Assembly: GCA_014859605.1 (NCBI GenBank)
Contig: JACUTW010000007.1
Span: 1 to 53,057 of the forward strand
DNA: 53,057 nt
Source: Desulfuromonadales bacterium
GTDB taxonomy: Bacteria; Desulfobacterota; Desulfuromonadia; Desulfuromonadales; UBA2197
Direction: 5' to 3'
Position numbers and translations under genes: made by a program. Shown piece after piece: positions 1 through 7,588 of the stretch (its first letter is position 1; every line of letters begins with the position of its first letter). Below the pieces are notes generated by a model, which had not been told where the DNA came from, ran no database searches, and saw nothing but the letters and a program-made list of their open reading frames with translations.

Positions 1-5
1 CATGG

Positions 6-30
6 ATCCCCGATAAAGACATTCGGGGAT
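6..30. terminator. Small hairpin, possible terminator of a gene left of the window
   Basis: Eight-base inverted arms (ATCCCCGA at 6-13 and TCGGGGAT at 23-30) enclose a 9-base loop. There is no clear T run on either strand. It may be a terminator of an upstream gene or a short palindromic repeat; the sequence does not decide. Confidence 0.35.
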
Positions 31-70
31 GACAAACTTATTGAGGAAGATTGAATCAGGAAAATGTTTG

Positions 71-122
71 TTTTGGACCTTATCCCTTGCATCCCCTTTA
101 TCCCTGTAAATTTGTTTGGTCT
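71..122 (+). repeat. Half copy of dispersed repeat family A
   Basis: This stretch ends in ATCCCTGTAAATTTG and closely matches the right half of the longer inverted repeats at 1774-1909 and 6824-7003. It lies directly before the ribosome binding site of the PAS gene and happens to be open in that gene's frame, so a naive start at 64 would translate the repeat. Confidence 0.6.
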
Positions 123-147
123 TCAATGCTCACGAACCGGAGGAACT

Positions 148-591
148 ATGGACCAACTCATGGAACAGCTACTCGACAATGCCCCGGATGCGATTCTGCT
201 TTCGGACAAGGAAGGGATGATCCGCTTCTGGAATCGCGGCGCCGAACTCCTCTTCGGCCATACCGCCAGCGAAGCTGTCGGCCAATCTCTTGATCTGATC
301 ATTCCGGAGAATCTGCGGGCGCGGCATTGGGAAGGTTATCGGCGGGTGATGGCGTCGGGCGAGACCAAGTACAAAACCGGCCTCTTGGCTTCGCCGGGAA
401 TGCGCAAGGATGGCAGCCGGATGTCGCTGGAGTTCAGCATGGTGCTGCTGCGTGATGACGCCGGCGCCATGCAGGGGTGTGCTTCGATTTTGCGGGATGT
501 GACCACCCACTGGCAGAAGGAGAAGGAGCTGCGGGAGGAATTAACCAGCTGCGAGAAGAAGCTGGCGGCAGCCATGACTTATGTGGCTTAG
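148..591 (+). CDS. Single-domain PAS protein
   Basis: A 147-residue protein. Residues about 5-125 form one PAS fold (LLDNAPDAILLSDKEGMIRFWN, FGHTASEAVGQ, a GMRKDGS loop and a closing LRDVTTHWQKEKE), followed by a short charged helix. No kinase, cyclase or DNA-binding domain follows, so it is probably a stand-alone sensor or adaptor. The ATG at 148 is preceded by GGAGG at 139-143; an upstream start at 64 would only translate a repeat. The ligand is unknown. The gene is isolated, followed by a GC-rich repeat and a convergent glycosyltransferase gene. Confidence 0.8.
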   Translation: MDQLMEQLLDNAPDAILLSDKEGMIRFWNRGAELLFGHTASEAVGQSLDLIIPENLRARHWEGYRRVMASGETKYKTGLLASPGMRKDGSRMSLEFSMVLLRDDAGAMQGCASILRDVTTHWQKEKELREELTSCEKKLAAAMTYVA

Positions 592-593
592 TT

Positions 594-702
594 CCCCCTT
601 GCGGGGGAGGGTTAGGGTGGGGGGTAAGTTGCTATGAAATCGCGTTGAGCGTTGCTTCACCCACCCCCCGGCCCCCTCCCGTCAAGGGAGGGGGAGTTAA
701 AT
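594..702. repeat. GC-rich inverted repeat, family C copy 1
   Basis: Two G/C blocks (CCCCCTTGCGGGGGAGGG and CCCCCTCCCGTCAAGGGAGG) flank a central spacer and can pair with each other as well as fold locally. The right block forms the last codons of the minus-strand glycosyltransferase, giving it a low-complexity SLDGRGPGGG tail. Similar elements lie at 2932, 18521 and 31726. Confidence 0.6.
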
Positions 703-1733
703 GGTTCGATCAACCAGAAAAAAGCCGGGAGGATGCCGACAAACCAGATAAAACAGAGCAGGCCGGTCAGCCCATCGAAGAACCTGAAGTTGGTCAGGGG
801 CGCGAAGATTTGGTCATGAAAGGTCAAAAAAGGGGTGCGGCCCCGGCCCAGCAGCGGCCTGAAGCAGACATCGAGAAAGAAGAAGAGTTGCCAGGAATTC
901 GGCCGGATATAGCGCCCGAGGCGATAAAAGATCCGGGTGGTTCCGGCGACGCCCCATTCGGAAATCAGGGTGCGGCCAAGGCGGAAAAAGGGGGAGAGGC
1001 ACAACTTGCCGGTGGCCTCCTGCAGCTTGTAAACCCCCGGCGCCCGCAGAAAAAATCCCTTCTCACCAATACTGTACAATCCCATCATTAAACTCATCAG
1101 GATATAGCGGCGATGGAACCCTTCGCTCTCAAAGCGCCGCGCCGAGGTCTGCAGTTCTCCCGGCAGGGTGATCCAGCGCCCCTGCGCCCGGATCTTTTCC
1201 GCCAAACCTTGATCTTCTAAAAAGGGCAAATCTTCAGCGAAGCCGCCAAGCTGGTGAAAAAATTCCCGGCGCAGCAAAAATCCTTGATCGCCGTTGGTGG
1301 TGTTGACGCGATTGAGGGCGCTCTTGGCTTCCAGATAGCGATACGCCAGGTTGTTGCCCGCGGTGGTGCGGATAAAGCGCAGGGGAAAATGGCCGGCAAT
1401 CTCCGTTCCCTCTTGCCGGGCGGCATTCAGGGCTTGCAGGGCACGGTGAAGGAGGTCGGGAGGGTGAAGGCGGGAATCGGCGTGGAGGAAGAGGAGGGTG
1501 TCGCTGGTTGCTTTTTCGGTGGCGGCGTTCATCTGCGTGCCGCGCCCCGGTCGTGTCGACAGGCTGTGGACGCCGAAGCTTGCCGCCACCGCCAGCGTGG
1601 CATCGCGGGAACCACCATCGGCGACGATAATTTCGAGTGTGACCCCCTGCTGGCGGCGGAGATCGGCGAGCAGGGCCGGGAGATGCTCGGCTTCATTGCG
1701 GGTCGGAATGATGACGGTGAGTAATGGCGCCAT
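657..1733 (-). CDS. Family 2 glycosyltransferase with a C-terminal membrane extension
   Basis: The first ~215 residues are a GT-A family 2 glycosyltransferase (LTVIIPTRNEAEHLPALLADL, then IVADGGSRD and a HADSRL segment, the DxD-like site). The pattern resembles the TIGR04283 group of family 2 enzymes often linked to radical SAM/selenodomain genes. Those are usually about 220 residues; this one has 358 and adds a ~140-residue tail with hydrophobic stretches (LTGLLCFIWFVGILPAFFWL), suggesting membrane association. Donor and acceptor sugars cannot be read from sequence. The last ~10 residues come from a repeat. No strong ribosome binding site precedes ATG 1733. It is the last gene of a minus-strand block after the sugar kinase. 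Confidence 0.8.
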   Translation of the reverse strand: MAPLLTVIIPTRNEAEHLPALLADLRRQQGVTLEIIVADGGSRDATLAVAASFGVHSLSTRPGRGTQMNAATEKATSDTLLFLHADSRLHPPDLLHRALQALNAARQEGTEIAGHFPLRFIRTTAGNNLAYRYLEAKSALNRVNTTNGDQGFLLRREFFHQLGGFAEDLPFLEDQGLAEKIRAQGRWITLPGELQTSARRFESEGFHRRYILMSLMMGLYSIGEKGFFLRAPGVYKLQEATGKLCLSPFFRLGRTLISEWGVAGTTRIFYRLGRYIRPNSWQLFFFLDVCFRPLLGRGRTPFLTFHDQIFAPLTNFRFFDGLTGLLCFIWFVGILPAFFWLIEPFNSPSLDGRGPGGG

Positions 1734-1773
1734 GTGAAAAGTGTGACTTTCTCGGTGCAGAAAGCGTAACGAT

Positions 1774-1909
1774 TTATTTAACAGGGATGAAGGGGATTAA
1801 GGGGATAAAATCCCGGAAAAGCAGCTGTCTTTGTTTAGAGTCAAAAGAAAGGTTTGATTGTGCCCTTATCCCCTGCATCCCCTTCATCCCTGTAAATTTG
1901 ATTGGTCTT
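1774..1909. repeat. Dispersed inverted repeat, family A copy 2
   Basis: Left arm ACAGGGATGAAGGGGATT and right arm ending CCCCTTCATCCCTGTAAATT are inverted copies around a ~60 bp centre. It lies between the glycosyltransferase and sugar kinase genes and overlaps the last codons of the kinase gene. Other copies: 71-122 (half), 6824-7003, 43393-43595. Confidence 0.7.
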
Positions 1910-2900
1910 GTTGAGGCGATCTCGGATTCGCGCTGCTCTTTTCAAGCTCGTGCCAGATCAGCGCCGCCGCTCCCAGGATCGCACTCGTCCCTTCCGGTAT
2001 CTCGGCAAGGAGCAGCCGGACCTTCCCCCGGTAGGCACTAAAAAGGAATTCTTCCAAATAGCGCCGGGTCGGGGTGAGGAGCAGCTCGCCGGCATTCGCC
2101 AGGCCGCCGGTGAGGAAGATCGCTTCCGGGCTGGTGTGAGCGACGGCATCGGCGAGCTTCATCCCGAGAATCCTTGCGGTTTCCTCAAAGGCGGCTACGG
2201 CAATCGGATCACCGGCGCGGGCCGCGAGGAAGACCTGCTTGGCGGTGATTTGCTGGAAATTCAACTCCCGCAGGGGGCTTGGCTCCAATCGCTCCGCCAG
2301 CAAGGTCAGGGTGGTGCGGCACAGGCCGGTGGCCGAGACGTAGGTCTCCAGGCAGCCGGTTTTACCGCAGGCGCATTGGCGGCCCTGCGGATCGACGATG
2401 GTGTGACCGAGTTCGCCGGCAAAGCCGCTGGCGCCGTAAAGAAGTTCGCCATTGACGACGATGCCGCTGCCGAGACCGGTCCCCAAGGTGATGACGATGA
2501 AGTCTTTCATGTAGCGGGCGCCGCCGAAGTAGAGCTCGCCGAGAGCGGCGGCATTAGCATCGTTGGTGATAGCCACCGGCAGCGGATAAAGGCGTTGAAA
2601 AAGTTCGACGAGATTGGTCGATGCACCCCAGTTCAGGTTCGGCGGGTTCTCGACCGTCCCCAAACGATAGTTGGCGTTGGGGGCGCCGATGCCGATCCCC
2701 TTGAGCTGGAGGCGGGGGGGGAGCGTGGCCCGCTGTCTGGCAATCTCTACCTGCAAACGGGCAACGAGATTTTCGGCCGGCTGCTGGGATTCGGTCGGGA
2801 TGATGCCGGTGGCAAGGCGCTTGCCGCTGCGATCGACAAAACCAAAGGCGGTGGTGGTACCGCCGATATCGATACCGAGAACGATTTCGTTGTTAGTCAT
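1884..2900 (-). CDS. ROK-family sugar kinase (glucokinase-like)
   Basis: A 338-residue ROK kinase. The N-terminal phosphate-binding motif is GIDIGGTTTAFGFVD, the central motif is GTGLGSGIVVNGELLYGASG, and the zinc-binding ROK signature is CACGKTGCLE. The catalytic Asp is expected in ITNDANAAALGE. Likely reaction: ATP-dependent phosphorylation of glucose or a related hexose in the cytoplasm; the exact sugar is inferred. The start at 2900 has a clear GGAG. About 15 C-terminal residues (SSANPRSPQQDQSNLQG) come from the adjacent repeat. It lies between the MscS channel and glycosyltransferase genes on the same strand. Confidence 0.88.
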   Translation of the reverse strand: MTNNEIVLGIDIGGTTTAFGFVDRSGKRLATGIIPTESQQPAENLVARLQVEIARQRATLPPRLQLKGIGIGAPNANYRLGTVENPPNLNWGASTNLVELFQRLYPLPVAITNDANAAALGELYFGGARYMKDFIVITLGTGLGSGIVVNGELLYGASGFAGELGHTIVDPQGRQCACGKTGCLETYVSATGLCRTTLTLLAERLEPSPLRELNFQQITAKQVFLAARAGDPIAVAAFEETARILGMKLADAVAHTSPEAIFLTGGLANAGELLLTPTRRYLEEFLFSAYRGKVRLLLAEIPEGTSAILGAAALIWHELEKSSANPRSPQQDQSNLQG

Positions 2901-2931
2901 GTTGGCTCCTGAAGTGCGTTAACCGGGTTCT

Positions 2932-2994
2932 CTCCCCCTCCTTCTTTTAAGGAGGGGGCCGGGGGGTGGTGCCCTAAAAAACCTGACCACCCCC
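2932..2994. repeat. GC-rich inverted repeat, family C copy 2
   Basis: CTCCCCCTCC and GGAGGGGGCC form a tight hairpin, and GGGGGGTGGT pairs with ACCACCCCC further right. It fills the gap between the ROK kinase and MscS genes and may act as a hairpin in the shared transcript. Confidence 0.6.
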
Positions 2995-2997
2995 AGA

Positions 2998-3882
2998 TCA
3001 ATCCTCTTCCCGGCTCTTCGCGGCGGGCTCCGACAAAATCTGCACATTGCGCCGCGGGTAGGGGATCTCGATATTGTTTTCCTTAAAGATACGATAGATG
3101 CCGATGTTGAGGGAGCTGGTGAGGAGGCCGCGTTTGTGGATGAGGGTGGTGCTCCAGGCGCGCAGTTCAAAGCCGAGACCGCTGTCGCCGAACTCCATCA
3201 GCCGTACGGCCGGGGGAGGGTTCTCCAGCACGTCGGGATTGGCGGCCGCCACCTCCAGCAGCACCTTTTCGACCAGGGCGACGTCGGTACCGTAAGCGAC
3301 GCTGACCGGGATGCGGAAACGGACCTTGCGGTCGTTGTGGCTCCAGTTGACGACATTTTCGGTGATGAAGCTGGAGTTGGGGACGATGATGCTGATGTTG
3401 TCGTTGCTCACCACTGTGGTGCTGCGCGTGCCGATGTGCACGACATCCCCTTCCACCTCGCCGACGACAATCCGGTCACCGACCTTGATCGGGCGCTCGA
3501 AGAGGATGACGATGCCGCAGATGAAGTTGTTGACGATGTTCTGCAGGCCGAAGCCGAGACCGAGGCCGATGGCGCCGGCCAAAACGTTGAGGGCGGTGAG
3601 ATCGATGCCGGCGGTCTGGAAGATCACCGCCAGGCCGATAGCAATGATTGCGTAGCGGATAATCGAGCCGGTGGCCTGGCGCGCCCCGATCTCCATATTA
3701 GTGCGCGGCAGGAAGTTTTGAACCAGCCAGATGCGCAGTTTGGCGGAGAGGTAAAAAAGGAGGATGATCAGCACCAGCAGCTGCAGGATCGCCCAGATGG
3801 TCACCGGTGAGTTCCCCAGGGTGAGCAAGGGAGTTTCCAGGGCGTCGCGGATGGCGGCAAGGTATTCAAGGAATGTTTCCAT
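2998..3882 (-). CDS. Small-conductance mechanosensitive channel (MscS family)
   Basis: A 294-residue inner-membrane channel with hydrophobic helices at ~28-47, ~75-93 and ~95-130. The last is the Gly/Ala-rich pore helix (VLAGAIGLGLGFGLQNIVNNFI), followed by the beta domain (FERPIKVGDRIVVGEVEGDV) and the C-terminal alpha/beta cage. It opens under membrane tension to release osmolytes during hypo-osmotic shock. Start 3882 has a GGAG eight bases upstream. Only 11 bases separate it from the permease gene upstream, so the two are probably co-transcribed. Confidence 0.93.
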   Translation of the reverse strand: METFLEYLAAIRDALETPLLTLGNSPVTIWAILQLLVLIILLFYLSAKLRIWLVQNFLPRTNMEIGARQATGSIIRYAIIAIGLAVIFQTAGIDLTALNVLAGAIGLGLGFGLQNIVNNFICGIVILFERPIKVGDRIVVGEVEGDVVHIGTRSTTVVSNDNISIIVPNSSFITENVVNWSHNDRKVRFRIPVSVAYGTDVALVEKVLLEVAAANPDVLENPPPAVRLMEFGDSGLGFELRAWSTTLIHKRGLLTSSLNIGIYRIFKENNIEIPYPRRNVQILSEPAAKSREED

Positions 3883-3893
3883 AATGTCTCCGG

Positions 3894-5666
3894 TCAGAAG
3901 GGCCAGAATCGCGGGATAAAGATGGTGGCGAGAATCCAGAATAAGATATTAAGGGGGGTCCCGACCCGCAGAAAATCGGCATAGCGAAATTGCCCCGGCC
4001 CGAAGATCAGGGTGTTGGTCTGGTAGCCGACCGGGGTCATAAAGCTGGCCGAAGCGGCAAAGGTGATCGCCATCAGCAGCGGCCGGGAATCGATCCCCAG
4101 CCCCTCGGCAGCAGCAATAGCAATCGGCGCCAGCAGCGCGGCCGTGGCGTTATTCGACATCATCTCGGTGAGGAGGGAGGTGGTGAGATAAAAGGCCGAG
4201 ACCAGGGCGACCGGCCCCCAGGCCCCGAAATTTTCCACCAGAAAGAGTCCGAGCAGGCGTGCCGCCCCGGTCTTTTCCAGGGCGGTCCCCAAAGTCAGGA
4301 CCCCGGCGAGGAGGAAGATGACCTGCCAGTTGATCGATTGGTAGGCCTCTTCGAGATTGATACAGCGGGTCAAAACCATGAGGATGCAGCCGACAATGGC
4401 GCCGGCGACAATCGGCACAATGCCGCTGGCAGCGGCAAAGACCACGGCCGTGACAATGGCGATGGCGCTCAGCATCCGGCTCTTGCGGAAGAGGGGCATT
4501 TCCACCTGCGAGACGAGGACAAAGGTACGGTCCTCCCGCAACTGATCGAGATGGGAGGTCTCTACCTCGAACAACAGGACATCGCCGGCCCGCAGCGGCA
4601 ACGTCTCCAGGTTCTCCCGCATCACCACCCCGCGGTGGCGCACCGCCAGCGCCGTCAGGCCGTAGCGGGAACGAAAACGCGCCTGTTTCAGGCTGCGGCC
4701 ATCGAGAGTCGAGCCGGGGGCAATGACCGCCTCCACCAACACCGCTTCTTCGCTCGGGGTGTCCCCGTTTTCGTGCTGGTGGCGCATGGCAATGCCGCGC
4801 CGCTCCCGCAGTTTGCGGAAGTTTTCGAGATCACAGCGGACTTTCAGGTGGTCGCCGGCCTGGAGAATCAGCTGATCCTCGGCGTCTTTCAAAAGTTCGC
4901 CGTTGCGAAAGACCTCGACCTTGCGGATGTCGACATCCTGCAGCAAGGGCGATTCACTTAAGAGGGTGCCGACCGAGCGGGCATCGGCCTCCAGAACGAT
5001 CTCGATCTGGTAGTCGCCGCTGCCGAAGGAGGCAGCGCGGTCGGCCGGATTGCCCCGGTTGGGGATCATCCGCACCCCGATCAGCAGCATATAGGCACTG
5101 CCGGCAGCAAAGAAGATGAGGCCGAGACCGCTCATCTCGAACATGCCAAAGGCGGGCAGCCCATGGCGTTCGGCAATCGAGGAGACGAGGATATTGGTCG
5201 AGGTGCCGACCAGGGTGCAGACGCCGCCGAACATCGAGGCAAAGGAGAGGGGCATGAGCAAACGCCCCGGCGCGACCCCTGTCTCCTTGGCGATACCGAG
5301 GACGATGGGGAGGAAGATCGCCACCGCCGCGGTATTGTTGATCACCGCCGAAAGGGCGCCGACCATCAGCATCATGACCGCCAGCATCAGCCAGGAGCTG
5401 ATTTTGCTCACCCGCCCCAGAGTCCCGCCGAGCAGATTGACAGCGCCGGTCTTGAAGAGCCCCGCCGAGAGGACGAACATGGCGCCGACAGTGACCGTGG
5501 CCGGGTTGCTGAAGCCGCCGATGGCATCCTCGGGCGTGATGATCCCGGAGAGGAGCATCGCCCCCATCAAAATCATCGCCGTCAGATCCACCGGATAACG
5601 CTCGGTGGCAAAGAGGATGATCGCAGAGAGGGCCAGCCCCAGCACCAGGGCGATTTCAAGGGTCAT
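3894..5666 (-). CDS. SLC13-family permease with two TrkA-C domains
   Basis: A 590-residue transporter: about six membrane helices (1-180), a cytoplasmic insert with two RCK/TrkA-C domains (~215-375, containing [11 protein letters not shown] and [11 protein letters not shown]), then about six more helices. Repeated [20 protein letters not shown] and [19 protein letters not shown] segments are typical of the DASS/CitT-like superfamily, which moves di- or tricarboxylates, sulfate or silicate-like anions, often with Na+. The substrate cannot be assigned. ATG 5666 ([10 protein letters not shown]) has a GGAG at the right spacing; an ATG at 5684 has none. First gene of the minus-strand block. Confidence 0.87.
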   Translation of the reverse strand: MTLEIALVLGLALSAIILFATERYPVDLTAMILMGAMLLSGIITPEDAIGGFSNPATVTVGAMFVLSAGLFKTGAVNLLGGTLGRVSKISSWLMLAVMMLMVGALSAVINNTAAVAIFLPIVLGIAKETGVAPGRLLMPLSFASMFGGVCTLVGTSTNILVSSIAERHGLPAFGMFEMSGLGLIFFAAGSAYMLLIGVRMIPNRGNPADRAASFGSGDYQIEIVLEADARSVGTLLSESPLLQDVDIRKVEVFRNGELLKDAEDQLILQAGDHLKVRCDLENFRKLRERRGIAMRHQHENGDTPSEEAVLVEAVIAPGSTLDGRSLKQARFRSRYGLTALAVRHRGVVMRENLETLPLRAGDVLLFEVETSHLDQLREDRTFVLVSQVEMPLFRKSRMLSAIAIVTAVVFAAASGIVPIVAGAIVGCILMVLTRCINLEEAYQSINWQVIFLLAGVLTLGTALEKTGAARLLGLFLVENFGAWGPVALVSAFYLTTSLLTEMMSNNATAALLAPIAIAAAEGLGIDSRPLLMAITFAASASFMTPVGYQTNTLIFGPGQFRYADFLRVGTPLNILFWILATIFIPRFWPF

Positions 5667-5738
5667 GTTGTTACTCCATATCATGCCGGCAGTTATTATG
5701 CATCATTATGGAAATTGGAAATAAATCAAATCTTTTTT

Positions 5739-5838
5739 GTAACTATTCAGCTCCCCCCTTTGAAAAAGGGGGGCTGGGGGGGATTTGTCTTTGCGGCCAA
5801 GCAAATCCCCCTAAATCCCCCTTTTTCAAAGGGGGACT
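5739..5838. repeat. Palindromic repeat family B copy 1
   Basis: It begins GTAACTATTCAGC, then CCCCCCTTTGAAAAAGGGGG, a ~40 bp centre and CCCCCTTTTTCAAAGGGGGA. A near-identical copy is at 19492-19590. The starting word is the same as the terminal repeat of the element at 43393-43595. With the terminator at 5895 it accounts for most of the 304-base gap before the next gene; I see no gene there. Confidence 0.75.
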
Positions 5839-5894
5839 CGTCCATTGAACGCATGAATGTTGTTATGCTGAAGATGAACGGCGATTTTCAACGG

Positions 5895-5935
5895 AAAGTG
5901 CCTGACAGGAGCGGTCCCTGTCAGGCACTTTTTTA
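5895..5935. terminator. Strong hairpin terminator
   Basis: A perfect 15 bp stem (AAAGTGCCTGACAGG at 5895-5909 with its complement at 5917-5931) and a 7-base loop, followed on the plus strand by TTTA and on the minus strand by a short T run inside the stem. It most plausibly ends the minus-strand transcript of the gene at 5971-6705. Confidence 0.75.
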
Positions 5936-5970
5936 TTCACTACGGATAACGTCGGAGCCGTGCAGATCGA

Positions 5971-6705
5971 TTAATCTCGATGTCCCCGGCCGCGGTCATC
6001 ATCTTTGTGGTTTTGCCGTTTTTCCTCTTTTTTCCCCTGCGAGTTTCTGTCATCCCGGGGTTTTTGCTTCTGGTCTTCCTGCCGTCCCTGTTCCCGATAA
6101 TTTTCCTTTTGCTTGTAATGTTCACGAACAACCGTGTTACGCGGTTGATAGCGGTAATTCTGGCTGCGGAGTTTTTGTTGTTGTTCTATCCGGGGATAAT
6201 GGTCTCCGGAATATTTCCGCTGGTACTCAGGCCGCGGGGCCCGAGCCGGAACCGAGTTACGCTCCCAGCGGTCCCAGCCGCTCCGTCTCTGTTCCCATTC
6301 ATGTCCCCAGCGTTGATTCCAGCGGGGGGGCGCGTTCGAGTGCCAGCCGCGAAAGGAAGCCGGGCGATCCCGATAGTAGGCGACAGGAATGCGCAGCACG
6401 AAGAGCGGCACATACATCGGCTCGACGAAATCCCAGGGGCCGTTGTACCAGGAGCTCGCGTACCAGTCATCGTTTTGATAGACCCAGTACATGCCGTCAT
6501 AAAAGAAGTAGTTGGCCTGCATCGACGGCGCGTAGTAGACCGGATAGCCCGGCACCGGGACAAGTTGCGGGAAGACCGGCAGGTTGACGCCGATGTGTAC
6601 ACTGGGGAGATTGACGCCAATGCCGATGCTGACACTGGCGGTGGCGGAAGTCGCCAGACCCGACAGCAGCACCAGTCCGATCAATCCATAACGTATTTTC
6701 TTCAT
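5971..6705 (-). CDS. Secreted aromatic-rich protein with a charged tail
   Basis: A 244-residue protein of unknown function. MKKIRYGLIGLVLLSGLATSATA is a signal peptide. The mature N-terminal half is rich in Tyr, Trp, Pro and Val (PVYYAPSMQANYFFYDGMYW, then WYNGPWDFVEPMYVPLFVLR) and resembles hypothetical exported proteins of proteobacteria. From ~residue 165 it is low-complexity and basic (many Arg, Gln, Lys, Asp; ends DDDRGRGHRD), probably disordered. The start at 6705 is chosen over an upstream in-frame ATG because it has AGGAG and opens the signal peptide. It is followed by a strong terminator. Confidence 0.7.
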   Translation of the reverse strand: MKKIRYGLIGLVLLSGLATSATASVSIGIGVNLPSVHIGVNLPVFPQLVPVPGYPVYYAPSMQANYFFYDGMYWVYQNDDWYASSWYNGPWDFVEPMYVPLFVLRIPVAYYRDRPASFRGWHSNAPPRWNQRWGHEWEQRRSGWDRWERNSVPARAPRPEYQRKYSGDHYPRIEQQQKLRSQNYRYQPRNTVVREHYKQKENYREQGRQEDQKQKPRDDRNSQGKKEEKRQNHKDDDRGRGHRD

Positions 6706-6823
6706 TTGCAATTCTCCTGCGGAAATTTTGCGTTTTACCGGGGAGTTAATGCGCCCGTTCCTGATTCGGAAGGTGAGGACAGGTCGCATTTCTCAGCCGA
6801 TCGAAATTTTTGATAGTCGTTCT

Positions 6824-7003
6824 GTAACTATTCACCTCGAAGCAAAACCAATCAAATTTACAGGGATAAAAGGGATGTAGGGGATAAGGGCGTAGTCAAG
6901 TGTTTTGTTGAATCAAAATAAAGTACGAATGCCCTTATCTTGATTTATCCCTTTAATCCCCTTTATCCCTGTTTAAGAGGTTCAGATTATGTCGAATAGT
7001 TAC
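6824..7003. repeat. Dispersed inverted repeat, family A copy 3, with terminal repeats
   Basis: The outer ends GTAACTATTCA (6824-6834) and GAATAGTTAC (6994-7003) are inverted. Inside are ACAGGGATAAAAGGGATG and TTTAATCCCCTTTATCCCTG, also inverted. The element fills most of the 311-base gap between the two small secreted protein genes; no coding sequence is apparent in it. Confidence 0.75.
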
Positions 7004-7016
7004 GTCGTTCTTTTAA

Positions 7017-7304
7017 CTAATCGTGATCGTGCCCATGGTCGTGTTTCTTGTGGTGTTTCTTCTTGCCGTGATTGTGTTTGGGTTGTTCTTTCATGTAAAT
7101 GCGTTGCTCCCTTTCGACATAGTAGGGTCGACCGGAATCGAGCAGAACCACCACTCCGGGCGGGGCCGGCAGATAGCCGTTGATGCTGACACTGACATTC
7201 GGCGCACTGATCTGGGCGGAAATAACGGCTTTGGCCTCATTGGCGCTAAAGGTGAGGGTGGCGGCGGTCATGAGCAGGATCGGTAGAATCAATTTTTTAT
7301 GCAT
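7017..7304 (-). CDS. Small exported protein with a His/Lys-rich tail
   Basis: A 95-residue protein not matched to a named family. Residues 1-26 (MHKKLILPILLMTAATLTFSANEAKA) are a signal peptide. The middle (ISAPNVSVSINGYLPAPPGVVVLL) looks like a small beta domain. The last ~22 residues are almost all His, Lys, Gly and Asp, ending HDHGHDHD, a likely transition-metal binding tail in the periplasm. Start 7304 has AAGGAG. A sigma-54-like site lies 58-74 bases upstream. Confidence 0.7.
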   Translation of the reverse strand: MHKKLILPILLMTAATLTFSANEAKAVISAQISAPNVSVSINGYLPAPPGVVVLLDSGRPYYVEREQRIYMKEQPKHNHGKKKHHKKHDHGHDHD

Positions 7305-7361
7305 GGTGTCTCCTTTTTACGAACCAGTGGCAAACCGGCTGGTTTGTTACTTCAGTATTAA

Positions 7362-7378
7362 TACATCGATCGTGCCAA
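7362..7378 (-). promoter_or_regulatory. Sigma-54-like promoter of the His-rich protein gene
   Basis: The minus strand reads TTGGCACGATCGATGTA. The -24 element TGGCAC is perfect. The -12 element is ATGTA instead of TTGCA, with GG-N10-GT spacing. It is correctly oriented and placed for the gene starting at 7304. The imperfect -12 keeps confidence low. Confidence 0.4.
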
Positions 7379-7520
7379 AGGGGACTGCGGGGCGGGCAAA
7401 GGTTAACATGTTGATAATACTGTCAAAAAAATAATGCTGACGGACGAGACAGTGTCAAATCCGTCACAGATAATGGTCGGGGCAAAGAGTCTGTTAGATG
7501 TGGTGGTTTTTTGAAGGGAC

Positions 7521-7569
7521 AAAAAGGAGGAAGCCCGCAACCATTCATTGGCTGCGGGCTTCCTCCTTT
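7521..7569 (-). terminator. Rho-independent terminator of the OmpA-family gene
   Basis: A perfect 17 bp stem (7523-7539 with 7553-7569) and a 13-base loop. On the minus strand it is followed by a T run (7525-7521). It lies 20 bases beyond the stop codon at 7589. Confidence 0.9.
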
Positions 7570-7588
7570 CAGGGTTGCGGCTTGGCGG

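Noticed and set aside
64-147. N-terminal extension of the PAS protein starting at 64
   Set aside because: The extra residues translate a dispersed repeat, there is no ribosome binding site, and ATG 148 has GGAGG.
1254-1724. Long plus-strand frames opposite the glycosyltransferase and ROK genes
   Set aside because: They are antisense shadows with low-complexity composition typical of the reverse strand of GC-rich genes, and no ribosome binding sites.
5739-5838. CRISPR repeats or a tRNA in the palindromic repeats
   Set aside because: The copies are single, far apart and have no regular spacers; no cloverleaf or cas gene is present.
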